Positions 40,654-51,054 of a stretch of DNA of 64,000 nt are shown here, piece after piece. A program made the position numbers and the translations under genes. The notes under the pieces are model-generated. The model was given only the letters and a program-made list of their open reading frames with translations. It did no database searches and was not told where the DNA came from. The DNA comes from Diplolepis rosae (Eukaryota; Arthropoda; Insecta; Hymenoptera; Diplolepididae). The stretch is from positions 310,001 to 374,000 of the forward strand of contig JAPYXD010000463.1 in the NCBI GenBank assembly GCA_030998225.1, written 5' to 3'. How positions within the stretch are numbered: the stretch's first letter is position 1; each line of letters opens with the position of its first letter.

Positions 40654-41326
40654 ATGTTTCTGTTTCTGTTTCTAAGTATGCTTCTGATTTAGTCTGCTTA
40701 TTTACGCTGGTTTGAATTTTACTATTCAGTTTATTTTCATTTACTTCTCTATTATATTCCTTATTAGTTTTTGTTGCCTTTTTCTTGTCTGATATAATGC
40801 TCTCAATGATTGGTCTGGGTAGGGACTGAGGCCTTGCCTCCATTTGATAGCGAGTTGGTGGTCTACCTGGTAGCCACGAAGTTCCGGTATCGTAATCTAA
40901 GGTCATTTTATGGTTTTCGATCATGTCTGTCCCCAAAATGCTTGTGGATCTTAATTTAGGGACTAGTCGAAACGACACATGCTTAATGTCCTTACCGATT
41001 ATAATAGGGATAATTACTTGTCCGATAATTTCTACGGTTCCTCCGTTCGCTACTGTTAAGCTTTCCGATGTCGGTTTAGAGATCGGGTAATTTAAACTTA
41101 AAATTCTCTCTATGAGCTCTTTGCCAACGTACGAATGTGTGGCTCCTATATCGACTAATATTCTATATAAATTATTTTCAAATTTTGTCATTAAATGGAA
41201 CCTTGTTTCGTTTAATTCTTCGATATCCGAATTTAAATATTCTGGCGTTCTGGTAATGGATTTTGTTACCGTTCTTTCCATTACCCGCCCTTTTAGTTTC
41301 CCTGGTTCTGGCTCAAATATGGACAT
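40577..41326 (-). CDS. retroviral-type aspartic protease
   Basis: 249 open codons. After RVMERTVTKSITRTPEYLN the active site reads RILVDIGATHSYVG (D-I-G-A, near residue 57; Ile replaces the usual Ser/Thr). The flap IIGQVIIPIIIGKD and the second conserved block TSILGTDMIENHKM (ILG-D) follow. A charged Lys/Asn-rich tail of about 90 residues extends to the LTR. The frame is shifted by one relative to gag, as in many elements with programmed frameshifting. The D-I-G change may reduce activity. Confidence 0.8.
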   Translation of the reverse strand: MSIFEPEPGKLKGRVMERTVTKSITRTPEYLNSDIEELNETRFHLMTKFENNLYRILVDIGATHSYVGKELIERILSLNYPISKPTSESLTVANGGTVEIIGQVIIPIIIGKDIKHVSFRLVPKLRSTSILGTDMIENHKMTLDYDTGTSWLPGRPPTRYQMEARPQSLPRPIIESIISDKKKATKTNKEYNREVNENKLNSKIQTSVNKQTKSEAYLETETETYILVDNKEQDIMMEYNKECPIQDVT

Positions 41327-43107
41327 TCCCTTTTGAAGTGTCCTGATTCCTTACAGTTGTAACAATTTAACTGTGTTGAATTTTCGCTCGCGTTCGCGTT
41401 CTGCAACTGTGTACCTTGACTTAATCAATTTGGATTATCCTGTATTTTGTTGTTCCAGATTCTGCTTTCCTGGTTTCGGTTTTCCGTTGGAAATTCTATG
41501 GTGGGTTGTGTTTGACCTGGAACTCTATTTAACGTTAAGTGGTTCATAATGGGTATCAGTTGATCATATGTGTAGTACTGGAATCTACTTTGATTATTTC
41601 GTAACCTGGGTTGAAATTCTTGCCAAAATCTAGGTTGAGGGGTGTTTAGGATTGCAGTGTATGGGTTAGGTCTCTGTACATAAGGTGTTTGGTATTGTGG
41701 TCTATTATCTCTTTGTAGTTTCCATAGAACTGTAGGTATATTTTGTTGTTTTCTATTTTGGAAGTTTTGGTTTTCGTAGTTTTCCCTCTTTGGTTCTGCT
41801 ATTTGTAATAGTTGTCCTTTTATTTCGGATTTTTTCATTTCGATTTCCCATTCCTTGCCTAAGTCTTCGAGCTCTTCAAATGTATCGAAGTCGTTACGCT
41901 TGATGTAAATCTTATATTCGATTTTTAAATTCTCATAAGCGCGACGCAATTCCCATTCTAGACTTTTCCTGGGGTGGAGTTTTGTAAAAAGTTTCCTAAT
42001 TTCGATTAAATAAGGGTGAATGTCCTGGTTCCATTTTTGGTTACAGAATTTAATTTTTTGTTTTATTTCTTCCAAGAATTTTTCGTCCATGTATGTTCTT
42101 GTAAATTCTCTGAAAAAATCTGACAAGGTTCTCCACGAATTCCTATTGATTAAGCACCAATCTTTAGCGTCCTCCGTTAGCAGCGCGTCCAGGTTTTCCA
42201 AAATGTCCCTATCGCTTATCTGGTACCCCTTTTTAAATCTTTTTAAGTCGTCTAGGAAGTGAGCTGGGCTATCTTCTTTATTATTTCTTAATTTTAGCGG
42301 CCAGTTGCTCATTATTTGAAATGGGGTTTGGGTCATGCCGAATGGAAAATGCATTGTTGGTCTTGGGTGATTATTGTTGTCACTAAATTCCGAATTGTCC
42401 TCTGTTATTTGGTTATCTTGGTTCGCTCGTGAACGTCTGGCTGGTCCATTTTGAGTCGTTGCTCGGCGTGTTCTGTTTTCGTTGGAATCTCCTTCAAATT
42501 CTCGTGGTTCACTGTCGTCTGTATCCGAATTTAAGTGGACATTCTTTCTTCTATTTCTTAATTTTGTCGATTGTTTATTTACTATTTTATCTCTTCTTTC
42601 CATATTTTCCTTTTGGAATGAACTGTGGGCTGTGGGTTTTGCTGTTCTACTTTCCACTTTGTTTTTATTTTCTAATTCTCGAATGAATTTTTCGCGTTCT
42701 CTAATTACTTGTTCATCGTAATGTCTTAGCAGTTTATTTGCTTCTGCTAAGAATCGATTATTATTTTCCAAAAAGGAGTCCATCGGAAATGTCTCGTCAT
42801 CTGGTTGGGGGTTGGTCAACTTTGGGGTGTCTGGGGGAGGTAAATCTATACCATCCCAGAGAAAAGATTAGTTGGGGGTTTTTGGTGCTGTTTTTCTATT
42901 TTGTGAGGTTTCCGCGTTTGTTTGTCTAAACCCTATACCGCGTCCTGCAGAGCGGTTTATTATTTTAGGGATTGCTCCTGTGCTACTACCGGTTACTGTT
43001 TGTCCCGTTGGTAATCCCACAAAATTTATTTCTGGGTTTGGAAGCCCTCGTGCTTCCTCTAGATCCAAATTTTCCTTTTCTGGTTCTATTTGTCTAACGT
43101 TCGCCAT
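41293..43107 (-). pseudogene. retrotransposon gag with zinc knuckle, two stops
   Basis: A single frame from MANVRQIEPEKENLDLEEAR (43107) to 41293 is broken by TAA at about 42866 and TGA at about 41423. The middle is a typical retrotransposon gag core (FLDDLKRFKKGYQISDRD, AKDWCLINRNSWRTLSDFF, KIKFCNQKWNQDIHPYL). The C-terminus is Gln/Asn/Pro-rich and ends in a CCHC knuckle CYNCKESGHFKREC beyond the second stop. Protease starts in the next frame at the knuckle. Confidence 0.85.
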
Positions 43108-43218
43108 TTCAAAGAATTTGAAATTTTTCAAAAATTTTTAACTTACCTACTTAATTTGAAATTAATAAATAATATTTAAAGAATTTGAAAATCTTTCTGT
43201 GGAAAAAATGACGCTTTC

Positions 43219-43289
43219 GACTGCGCTGGGATTCGAGCCCAGGTCTTTCGATTGCCGGTCGACTGCTCTGACCACTGAGCTACACAGGC
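43219..43289 (-). tRNA. tRNA-like sequence, array unit 1
   Basis: Minus strand starts GCCTGTG TAGCTCAGTGG. It folds as a cloverleaf: acceptor GCCTGTG/CGCAGTC (6 of 7 pairs), D-stem GCTC/GAGC, anticodon stem with 4 of 5 pairs around loop CCGGCAA (anticodon GGC, Ala-type, but C instead of U at position 33), T-stem CTGGG/CCCAG with loop CTCGAAT. A and B boxes of RNA polymerase III are intact. It is part of a mobile repeat. Confidence 0.6.
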
Positions 43290-43557
43290 GTCCGACATCT
43301 CCTTCTCCACAGGAAGATCTCCTTATATCGCCTAGTGGCTCAGCCTTGCGGCTGTAAATGATTTCAAATTAATTAGTTGAGTTTGAAATTTTTGTCACTG
43401 CCTACATTATCGGAGGATCACTAGTCGCGTATCAGATAGGATACGTTGTCGACAGGTGTCCTCGTAGACAACTTCAAACTATTATATCGCAAATAATGCA
43501 AATAAATTCAATATTTATAGAATTTGAAAATCTTTCTGTGGAAAAAATGACGCTTTC

Positions 43558-43628
43558 GACTGCGCTGGGATTCGAGCCCAGGTCTTTCGATTGCCGGTCG
43601 ACTGCTCTGACCACTGAGCTACACAGGC
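43558..43628 (-). tRNA. tRNA-like sequence, array unit 2
   Basis: Same 71 nt cloverleaf as unit 1, 339 bp further, with the same GGC anticodon and C33. Confidence 0.6.
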
Positions 43629-43896
43629 GTCCGAAATCTCCTTCTCCACAGGAAGATCTCCTTATATCGCCTAGTGGCTCAGCCTTGCGGCTGTAAATGA
43701 TTTCAAATTAATTAGTTGAGTTTGAAATTTTTGTCACTGCCTACATTATCGGAGGATCACTAGTCGCGTATCAGATAGGATACGTTGTCGACAGGTGTCC
43801 TCGTAGACAATTTCAAACTCGTATATCGCAAATAATGCAAATAAATTCAATATTTAAAGAATTTGAAAATCTTTCTGTGGAAAAAATGACGCTTTC

Positions 43897-43967
43897 GACT
43901 GCGCTGGGATTCGAGCCCAGGTCTTTCGATTGCCGGTCGACTGCTCTGACCACTGAGCTACACAGGC
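43897..43967 (-). tRNA. tRNA-like sequence, array unit 3
   Basis: Same 71 nt cloverleaf as unit 1; A box, B box and stems preserved. Confidence 0.6.
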
Positions 43968-44235
43968 GTCCGACATCTCCTTCTCCACAGGAAGATCTCC
44001 TTATATCGCCTAGTGGCTCAGCCTTGCGACTGTAAATGATTTCAAATTAATTAGTTGAGTTTGAAATTTTTGTCACTGACTACATTATCGGAGGATCACT
44101 AGTCGCGTATCAGATAGGATACGTTGTCGACAGGTGTCCTCGTAGACAATTTCAAACTCGTATATCGCAAATAATGCAAATAAATTCAATATTTAAAGAA
44201 TTTGAAAATCTTTCTGTGGAAAAAATGACGCTTTC

Positions 44236-44306
44236 GACTGCGCTGGGATTCGAGCCCAGGTCTTTCGATTGCCGGTCGACTGCTCTGACCACTGAGCTAC
44301 ACAGGC
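44236..44306 (-). tRNA. tRNA-like sequence, array unit 4
   Basis: Same 71 nt cloverleaf as unit 1. A fifth copy at 44575-44622 is cut in its D-arm at the junction with the inverted segment. Confidence 0.6.
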
Positions 44307-44622
44307 GTCCGACATCTCTTTCTCCACAGGAAGATCTCCTTATATCGCCTAGTGGCTCAGCCTTGCGGCTGTAAATGATTTCAAATTAATTAGTTGAGTT
44401 TGAAATTTTTGTCACTGCCTACATTATCGGAGGATCACTAGTCGCGTATCAGATAGGATACGTTGTCGACAGGTGTCCTCGTAGACAATTTCAAACTCGT
44501 ATATCGCAAATAATGCAAATAAATTCAATATTTAAAGAATTTGAAAATCTTTCTGTGGAAAAAATGACGCTTTCGACTGCGCTGGGATTCGAGCCCAGGT
44601 CTTTCGATTGCCGGTCGACTGC

Positions 44623-45062
44623 TCCACCTGTCGACAACGTATCCTATCTGATACGCGACTAGTGATCCTCCGATAATGTAGGCAGTGACAAAAATTTCAA
44701 ACTCAACTAATTAATTTGAAATCATTTACAGCCGCAAGGCTGAGCCACTAGGCGAAATGAGAAGGAGAAGGAGAAGGAGAAGGAGAAGGAGATGTCGGAC
44801 GCCTGTGTAGCTCAGTGGTCAGAGCAGTCGACCGGCAATCGAAAGACCTGGGCTCGAATCCCAGCGCAGTCGAAAGCGTCATTTCTTCCACAGAAAGATT
44901 TTCAAATTCTTTAAATATTGAATTTATTTGCATTATTTGCGATATAAGAGTTTGAAATTGTCTACGAGGACACCTGTCGACAACGTATCCTATCTGATAC
45001 GCGACTAGTGATCCTCCGATAATGTAGGCAGTGACAAAAATTTCTAACTCAACTAATTAATT
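44623..45062 (+). repeat. inverted copy of the tRNA-bearing repeat, 1.3 units
   Basis: The same repeat in opposite orientation follows without a spacer. It contains a (GGAGAA)n hexamer run (44759-44792) just before the tRNA-like sequence and ends at aactcaactaattaattt, the same end that other copies show at 51421 and 57720. Confidence 0.88.
44801..44871 (+). tRNA. tRNA-like sequence in inverted copy
   Basis: Identical design to the array copies (GCCTGTGTAGCTCAGTGGTC start, GGC anticodon, GGCTCGAATCC B box), on the plus strand. Confidence 0.6.
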
Positions 45063-45474
45063 TAATATATAATACTGGAAAGAAAAATAAATCCTATATT
45101 TACTTAAATTATTTCCTATTACCTTACTTCTATTAATATTTTATTTCTACTCTAGCTTAATTATTTTATTTCTATCAATTTCTTATTTCTATTTTTCCAT
45201 TAAAACTAACCATTTCGGGACTAATTTTCTCAATCTTTAGGCTACACTTAGCAAACAGTTATTTTTTTTCGTTCAATTTCAATTCAATTTATATTAAAAT
45301 CAAACATTTTCCTAAGCTGAACAAGCAATAGATAAACAGTATTCGGAAATAAACTTACAGCCAACAGAAGCGTCAAAGTTTCAGTCTCGTAATATTAAAA
45401 TAATCCTTTTATTTTTGACCCTATCCTCGGCAGGTTTTCACTTTTTAGGAAAAGGTTTTATGGGTTCTTATTTT
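45063..45474 (-). other. leader of gag-pro LTR element
   Basis: Non-coding DNA between the inserted tRNA-repeat block and the primer-binding site. It is AT-rich, with no ORF. In the intact element it would have joined directly to the region before gag at about 43130. Confidence 0.5.
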
Positions 45475-45482
45475 GGGCGCCA
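45475..45482 (-). promoter_or_regulatory. primer-binding site of gag-pro element
   Basis: Minus strand TGGCGCCC directly after the 5' LTR. This octamer is the classical complement to a tRNA 3' end (TGGCGCCC, Lys-type) used to prime reverse transcription. Confidence 0.75.
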
Positions 45483-45484
45483 GG

Positions 45485-45935
45485 TATAAGGAGGTCGTTA
45501 TCCGAGGGGGGGAAATGAAAAAAAGGATGCCGAGGGTTAGGGGGAAAACACTTGACACAGGCACTTAAAACAGTTAAGAGCACTTTATTGTCCTTACAAC
45601 TAGTATGGTACACGCGACGGCCGAAAACCAATCACGGAGTAAAGCACTCTTGATTTGATGCGAATGACGGAAAGGTGATACGACCAAAAAACGGGTCAGC
45701 AAACTCACAAGCCAGTGACGATAGATTCAACTCGAAGACAGACGACAACGTACAGCGAAGACTCGTCCCTTCGAGGTTTCTCGGTGGATCTCGTCCTCCC
45801 TCGGGCCCAGGGGCGTCCCCTGCAGCCTCGCGCTCCCTGTCCCCACCTGACCGTAACATCTATGTTACATTTTGTATAGGACATTCCTTATTATATTCCA
45901 TCATAATATCCTGCTCCTTATTGTCAACGAGTATG
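45485..45935 (-). repeat. 5' LTR of gag-pro element
   Basis: Direct repeat of 40203-40653; both copies end with the shared word caacgagtatgt and then diverge. Adjacent DNA 45936-46420 has no recognised gene. Confidence 0.88.
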
Positions 45936-46420
45936 TGGGTGATTCTCAATGTCAAGATCATTTTCATTCCCGTGTGGTATATTTGCCGAAATTTATCACA
46001 TTATTTCAAAAATGTGGTAAATGTATTGTTTCCAATGTCTTTTTGTAAAAGCATGAACGAGGAACAGATTATTTTACTCTAAATATGTGTTGAAAAATCG
46101 TTTGATGCGTGACAAAATAATGTTTTCTTGTTCTCCACATACAAGTACACAAGACAAGACATCACATTTTGATAAGTTTTTAAGGATTCTATTTGTTATT
46201 ATAAATATAAACGCCATGCTTTGATAAATAAGTGTAGGTACCACACCTATGAATAAATTGACGGTATAAATGAAAAGATTTACCTTAAAACTAATATAAA
46301 ACTTTTTCATGTTTTGCGTATTTTTATTTCGAGTAAACTCTGGCCCCAGTGAGATCGACCATTTTTGTGAAATTTTCTGAATTTTAAGCTGAAAATATTT
46401 TTAATGGAACACATGCCACT

Positions 46421-46583
46421 TATTTAAAGAATTTGAAAATCATTCTGTGGAAAAAAGACGCTTTCGACTGTGCTGGGATACGAGTCCAGGTCTTTCGATT
46501 GCCGATCGAAAGACCTGGGCTCGTATCCCAGCGCAGTCGAAAGCGTCTTTTTTCCACAGAATGATTTTCAAATTCTTTAAATA
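46421..46583. mobile_element. 163 bp near-perfect palindrome of two tRNA-repeat halves
   Basis: The outer tips tatttaaagaatttgaaaat and the rest of each arm are mirror images to the centre at about 46502. Each arm carries ctgtggaaaaaagacgcttt and the 3' half of the tRNA-like sequence (T-arm and part of the anticodon arm). It is a compact hairpin derivative of the 339 bp family. Confidence 0.85.
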
Positions 46584-46654
46584 AATGTTAAATATAATAG
46601 CGAGGAGGTGAATAGAAAGCAAAAGGAAACCTATTCGTATTAAAATATGTATAA

Positions 46655-47292
46655 AATACTAGCGAGTTCAATAAGTCCGTAGGATGACACAGAGATGGCA
46701 GCGCAAAATACCTTTTAAAATTGTCCTCATGAAGTACAATCTTTCAGATAACAATTATCAAAATTTGAGCTAATTTTAATGTTTATTTTCAAAGTTACAA
46801 ACGATAGAAGCGAACAAGTTTTGATTTTTTATCAAAATGGAAAAAAGTGGATTTCGTGTGCTGATTAAACACTGTTTAATAGAAAAAACACCATGCAGAC
46901 AAATGATGTTGAACGATAGCGAAGATCAAAAGACGTTACCACTCCACAAATTATCGAAAAAATCCATGACATCGTATTATATGAATCAAAAGTGAAAGTG
47001 CGTGAGTTAGCTGAGGTCGTTGACATATCAACTGGCTTAGTGGTTAAAATTTTGCATGAGGATTTGGACAGGAGAAAGCTAACCGCAAAATGGGTTCCAC
47101 GTTTGCTAACAATCAATCAAAAACGCCAACAAGTTCGAGATTTAACGAGATGTTTGGACCATTTTATCCGTAATCCAAGCGATTTTTTGCGCCGATTAGT
47201 GACCATTGGTGAATCCTGGATTCACCACTACACGCCAGAATCGAAACAAGAAAAAAAGTGGGTTGGACCCGATGGAACTGCACACCTCTAAT
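46655..47292 (+). pseudogene. mariner transposase, 5' half
   Basis: A mariner-type inverted-repeat tip (gagttcaataagtccgtagg, about 46662) is followed by a degenerate start MEKSGFRVLIKHC (46837). The frame 46992-47291 then reads KVRELAEVVDISTGLVVKIL (DNA-binding helix-turn-helix), RKLTAKWVPRLLT and RLVTIGESWIHHYTPESK, the first catalytic motif, in which the usual Asp is Gly-Glu-Ser, so the first Asp is lost. The rest is missing. Confidence 0.85.
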
Positions 47293-47745
47293 ATACATGC
47301 GTTTGTAAAGAAACGCTTTTGATTCTATGGCATTTTTTTCTCAGTGTAGGACATTCCGATGGGGTTCTCTTGTTAACAGGTAGTTTAGGGTTTACGATGT
47401 TTTCTATTTATAAGTTCACTACTTTCTCTCGTTCTATTACAATTTTATTTTCGTAGATTCAAATTTCGTCTAATCAATACTTTTTAAAAGTTGTTGCTTA
47501 TGCATGTTTTATGTTAAAATCTATTATTAGTTCTACATATTTTAATATTATAAATAAATAAATAACGATGGTCACAGGACGTGACAGCAGTATAATTATA
47601 AAAAACCAGTCTTTTATTAAATCACAAAAATAGTGGAATAGCCACTGTTTTATCTAGTGCGTAATGAAACACGTACTTAATAGTGGATTCTAAAAACTTA
47701 TAAATTAGTGATTTTAAACATTCATCGTACTTTGATGATTAGCCA
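47293..47745. other. unassigned AT-rich DNA
   Basis: No gene or repeat identified. Confidence 0.3.
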
Positions 47746-48364
47746 CTACACTGTAAAAAATAAAAAAAACTCACAAATTCTAAAGGTAAAATTACATAAA
47801 TTTTTGTATGTACTATTATCACTCTAATTACAGGGATAATACAATTTAAATATTAGAAATACGAATGAAACTTGTAACTTTGCCACTCTTAGTATGAGAA
47901 TATTACAAGGCGTTGTAAAAGTACAATTTCAAGTTGTAGTCCTACTGACTAAACTTGTAAATTTGCCTTAATCAGAGTAGGAAATAAAATTATCCACTCT
48001 GAATATGGCGAATTTCCGATCGCATGTCAAAGTGCAAATACTTGTAAAAATCCCTTCTGTAAATTTAACTTCACATGTATAAAACGAAATTTCATATTAT
48101 GACGTACTTGCACAATATTCAGAATAGTAAAAGCACCAATTGCTGTACAATTTAAAGGTTATGTAAAATTTCACCACAGATTTTTATAATTAAAATTGTT
48201 TGTAAAAAAGCTGAAGAGTGGTAAAAATAATTAACAATCTTATTTATGTTTAAAATTCTGAAATATTACAAGAAAATAATTATTTAGTGACAAAGAACTT
48301 TAAATTAGTGCACAAAATTTTTTTCATAGCGCCTCCTTTGAAAATCCGATTTGCGGTACCTGTA

Positions 48365-48580
48365 GAGCGGGTTGAAAATCGTAGTTTCAACCCGCTCCAC
48401 AGTTACAGCCAATCAGATTCTCAAAAGAGTTGCTATGAAAAATAGTATACATTACTCGAAACAAAACACAGCGAGTGCAACTCGTGTGATTGCAGCCCTC
48501 GCTTCACTCGGGCAGCAAACTTCACACTCATTGCAATCGCTATGTTTCGCCCCTTGTAATGTAATATACTATTTTATAAC
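48365..48580. repeat. small inverted-repeat unit with hairpin
   Basis: A strong hairpin (gagcgggttgaaa / tttcaacccgctc, 48365-48398) precedes a segment whose ends tagtatacattac (48448) and gtaatgtaatatacta (48557) are inverted. The right end also occurs next to the foldback at 11850. GC-richer than its surroundings. Confidence 0.5.
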
Positions 48581-48828
48581 GTATTTTACAGCGGAAAATA
48601 TATATTTCTATAATTTAGGAAATATTTCCTCATGCAGCTAAAAATATGTATACATATATTCATAAGTTGATATTGACATATGATAGAATCTTACAAAGAG
48701 TATTTATAATATAAATTTGGCTATACTTCAGAAATATCGGTTTGAAAGAATTAAAAAATTCAGAATTATGCAAGCGCCCTCACAATGCCACCGCGGGCAA
48801 AACACATGCATTTGTTATATAATTACAA

Positions 48829-48974
48829 GGTGCCGTCCCATGCGGGCGCAAAATGCAATGCAGAAAACGAACAGCCAATTACAGAACACCTTTAAGAAGA
48901 AAGAAATCTAACGCTTTTCTGTAATTGGCTGTTCGTATTCTGCTTTGCATTTTGCGCCCACATGGGATGGCACC
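48829..48974. mobile_element. 146 bp hairpin MITE
   Basis: Arms of about 58 bp beginning GGTGCCGTCCCATG and ending CATGGGATGGCACC pair almost fully around an ~25 bp centre. A diverged relative is at 17866-17985. Confidence 0.85.
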
Positions 48975-50082
48975 CTGAGGGTCCCATGTGTCGGATGTTT
49001 GTTTCTTTGTTTTTTCCTAATCGAGTTCTTTCAATCACAAATTGGAGAGAAAGGTGCGAAAAATATATTTAAAGATAAGTTTCTTTAATTTCTATTGTTA
49101 TTCAATGTAAATCTTGTATTTTTTATAAATTTGTGCCCGTTCGAAAAGTACAATCTCTGATATTACATTTTGAGAATTGTTATCAACGGTATTTCTTAAA
49201 ATATTCTTTTAGAAACTTCAAGTTTATATGTTAAATAATTCTATATTATCTTTACGCTCCTTTCAGTTCCGTGAGGTGTGGAATGGACTGCTCGCAAAAA
49301 ATATGTTGGAATCAATAACATTTTTCTTTACTTTGCCATAAACCTCTTTCCTATATAATAACAATTTCACAATATTCGATACAGCTTAAATTAAATTAAA
49401 TTTTATCTACAATGTTATTTTTATTTTAAAAAAAAATTCAAAATATTTGCCGTAAAATTACTATATTCAACACGAAATTTACATTTTTTGGCAAAATTAC
49501 TTTTAATGCAAATTTTACAGTTTTTTGTTAAAACACGAATATTTTTGGTTAGAATGCTATTGCCTGTAATAGTACAGCTGATTGAGATTTTACAGAATTC
49601 ATTTGGAAAGTTACATACCCTAGAAGTTTAATTCCAAACTGTCGGTAATAACGTTACTCTGAGAGTAGGAAATATTTTTACCCACTCTCAGAGTGATAAA
49701 GTTAAACAAAATTTTTTTTACAGTGTAGTTTATATAATTTATCTAAAAATTTCACATAATCTAGTTATATAGATTCTGTAAGCTTAATAAATTTTTGATT
49801 CATAATTTTTTCTTAATTCATTTATAGCTACTTCTATCCTTTTCACTTAAGTCTATTAAATTAAATTGTTTTCATGAATATATAAACATCGAAAGTCTTG
49901 ATAAGTGTATTACATAAAATTTTAAAAATCTACACAGGATTTTGATTTCACATAAATTTCTTAGGCACAATAATAATTTTGAATCCGAAATTGTAAAATC
50001 CATATTTTGAAAACATATAACACAGAAAATAAAAGAACTTTGTTTTTCCACAAGATACTTTTTAATAATAATGTAATTTTGA

Positions 50083-51054
50083 CATTCTCATCATATTAAA
50101 TGAAAAGGTATTGGTTTTATGTCAAAAATGACTTTTGAAATTTTCATGAAATCTTTACGTTTTGAGACCCCCTGAGTCAGAAATAACGGTTTTTACGAAA
50201 GCGTCTGTCTGTCTGTAGTAGGTTGTGTGCAGCATAACTCTCGATAGAATTATCAGATTTAATTGAGCTTGGGCACACTTTATCGGAGCTGAAAAAGTAA
50301 GGACAAGTTCGTTAACTAGCCACATCCAATCAAAATTGAGGGATTGAGCACTTTTTTTGTCTTTTTGAAAAAATAAAAAATTTCAATACTGATTTCTGAC
50401 AGTGCTCATAAATCTCTACTAATTATCCCAATAACATTTTTCGATTAAACCAAAATTAGAAATGTTACAGCGTGTTAAAACTTGAAAAAAGTCAACATCA
50501 AAATTCCATTTTCCAGTTAAATTATACGAGATATGAAAAAAAGTTATCACACAAAATTATTTTCTACATGAAGATCTACAAATTTGAATTGCAACATTTT
50601 TTCATAAGATGTATATTTTTCTTATTAATTTTAAAAAATACTATTCAAAATCCAGAATTCAATTTTTTTTAATAATAATATGTGAAATAAGAAAAAAACG
50701 TAAGAATGTAAAGTTGTTCGTTTCAAAAAGATCTACAATTTTTATCTCACACAGTTTCGGCTGAAACATTTTTTTTGCTTCAATTCCAAAAATACGACTA
50801 AAATTTAAACATTCCATTTTTTAGACAAAATATGTGTGATACAAAAAAAACGTTTATATCGAAAATTATTTGCCTAAATGAGGTCTACAAATTCTCATTG
50901 GGATATTTCTCGACAGGATGTATATTTTAAGTTTTGATTTCAAATTTTTGAAAAAATTCCATTTTTTAATCTAAATATGTGATATGCTTATTAAAAAGTT
51001 ACTGAAATGAATACAGAAAATCGAGCACGAAACTCGAATGTCATGATGAGAATG
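50083..51054. mobile_element. ~970 bp repeat with CATTCTCATCAT inverted tips
   Basis: The left tip cattctcatcat and right tip atgatgagaatg are inverted. Inside, cgtctgtctgtctgtag near 50203 is a typical interspersed-repeat word, and successive paragraphs of the form tctacaaatt recur at intervals of about 160-170 bp. A related fragment lies at about 10785-10860. DNA 49729-50082 before it is unassigned. Confidence 0.4.

Larger units (their letters stand above)
43157..44622 (-). repeat. head-to-tail tandem array of 339 bp tRNA-bearing units
   Basis: Four full units and a partial fifth repeat exactly every 339 bp (identical words at 43496, 43835, 44174). Units differ at only a few positions. Each holds, on the minus strand, a 71 nt tRNA-like sequence, then the motif tttccacagaaagattttca, a central stretch with cgacaggtgtcctcgtag on the plus strand, and a second conserved end (aactaattaatttgaaat). 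The array breaks within the fifth tRNA-like copy, where an inverted copy begins. Confidence 0.92.
40203..45935 (-). mobile_element. LTR retrotransposon with gag and protease only
   Basis: Direct repeats of about 450 bp (40203-40653 and 45485-45935) enclose gag and protease on the minus strand. A primer-binding site TGGCGCCC follows the 5' LTR. No RT, RNase H or integrase is present between protease and the 3' LTR, so pol has been deleted or was never there. About 1.9 kb of tRNA-bearing repeats (43157-45062) is inserted in the leader between primer site and gag. Confidence 0.85.
47746..49728. mobile_element. 2.0 kb non-autonomous element with short inverted tips
   Basis: Left tip CTACACTGTAAAAAA and right tip TTTTTTTACAGTGTAG are inverted. 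Near both ends are related AT-rich words including cactct and gagagtagg/agagtagg (about 47975 and 49663). No transposase. Two other small repeats lie within it (48355-48600 and 48829-48974). A target duplication was not evident. Confidence 0.5.

Noticed and set aside
43496..44374. Three near-identical 66-codon ORFs (MQINSIF...)
   Set aside because: They are the antisense of the tRNA-like sequence and its flanks in each 339 bp unit; repeated because the DNA is repeated.
43157..44622. CRISPR-like array
   Set aside because: The 339 bp units are identical along their whole length, with no repeat-spacer structure, in an animal-type genome.
43219..44871. A functional tRNA-Ala gene cluster
   Set aside because: C instead of U at position 33, imperfect acceptor and anticodon stems, and presence of the same sequence in palindromic and deleted mobile copies point to a tRNA-derived repeat.
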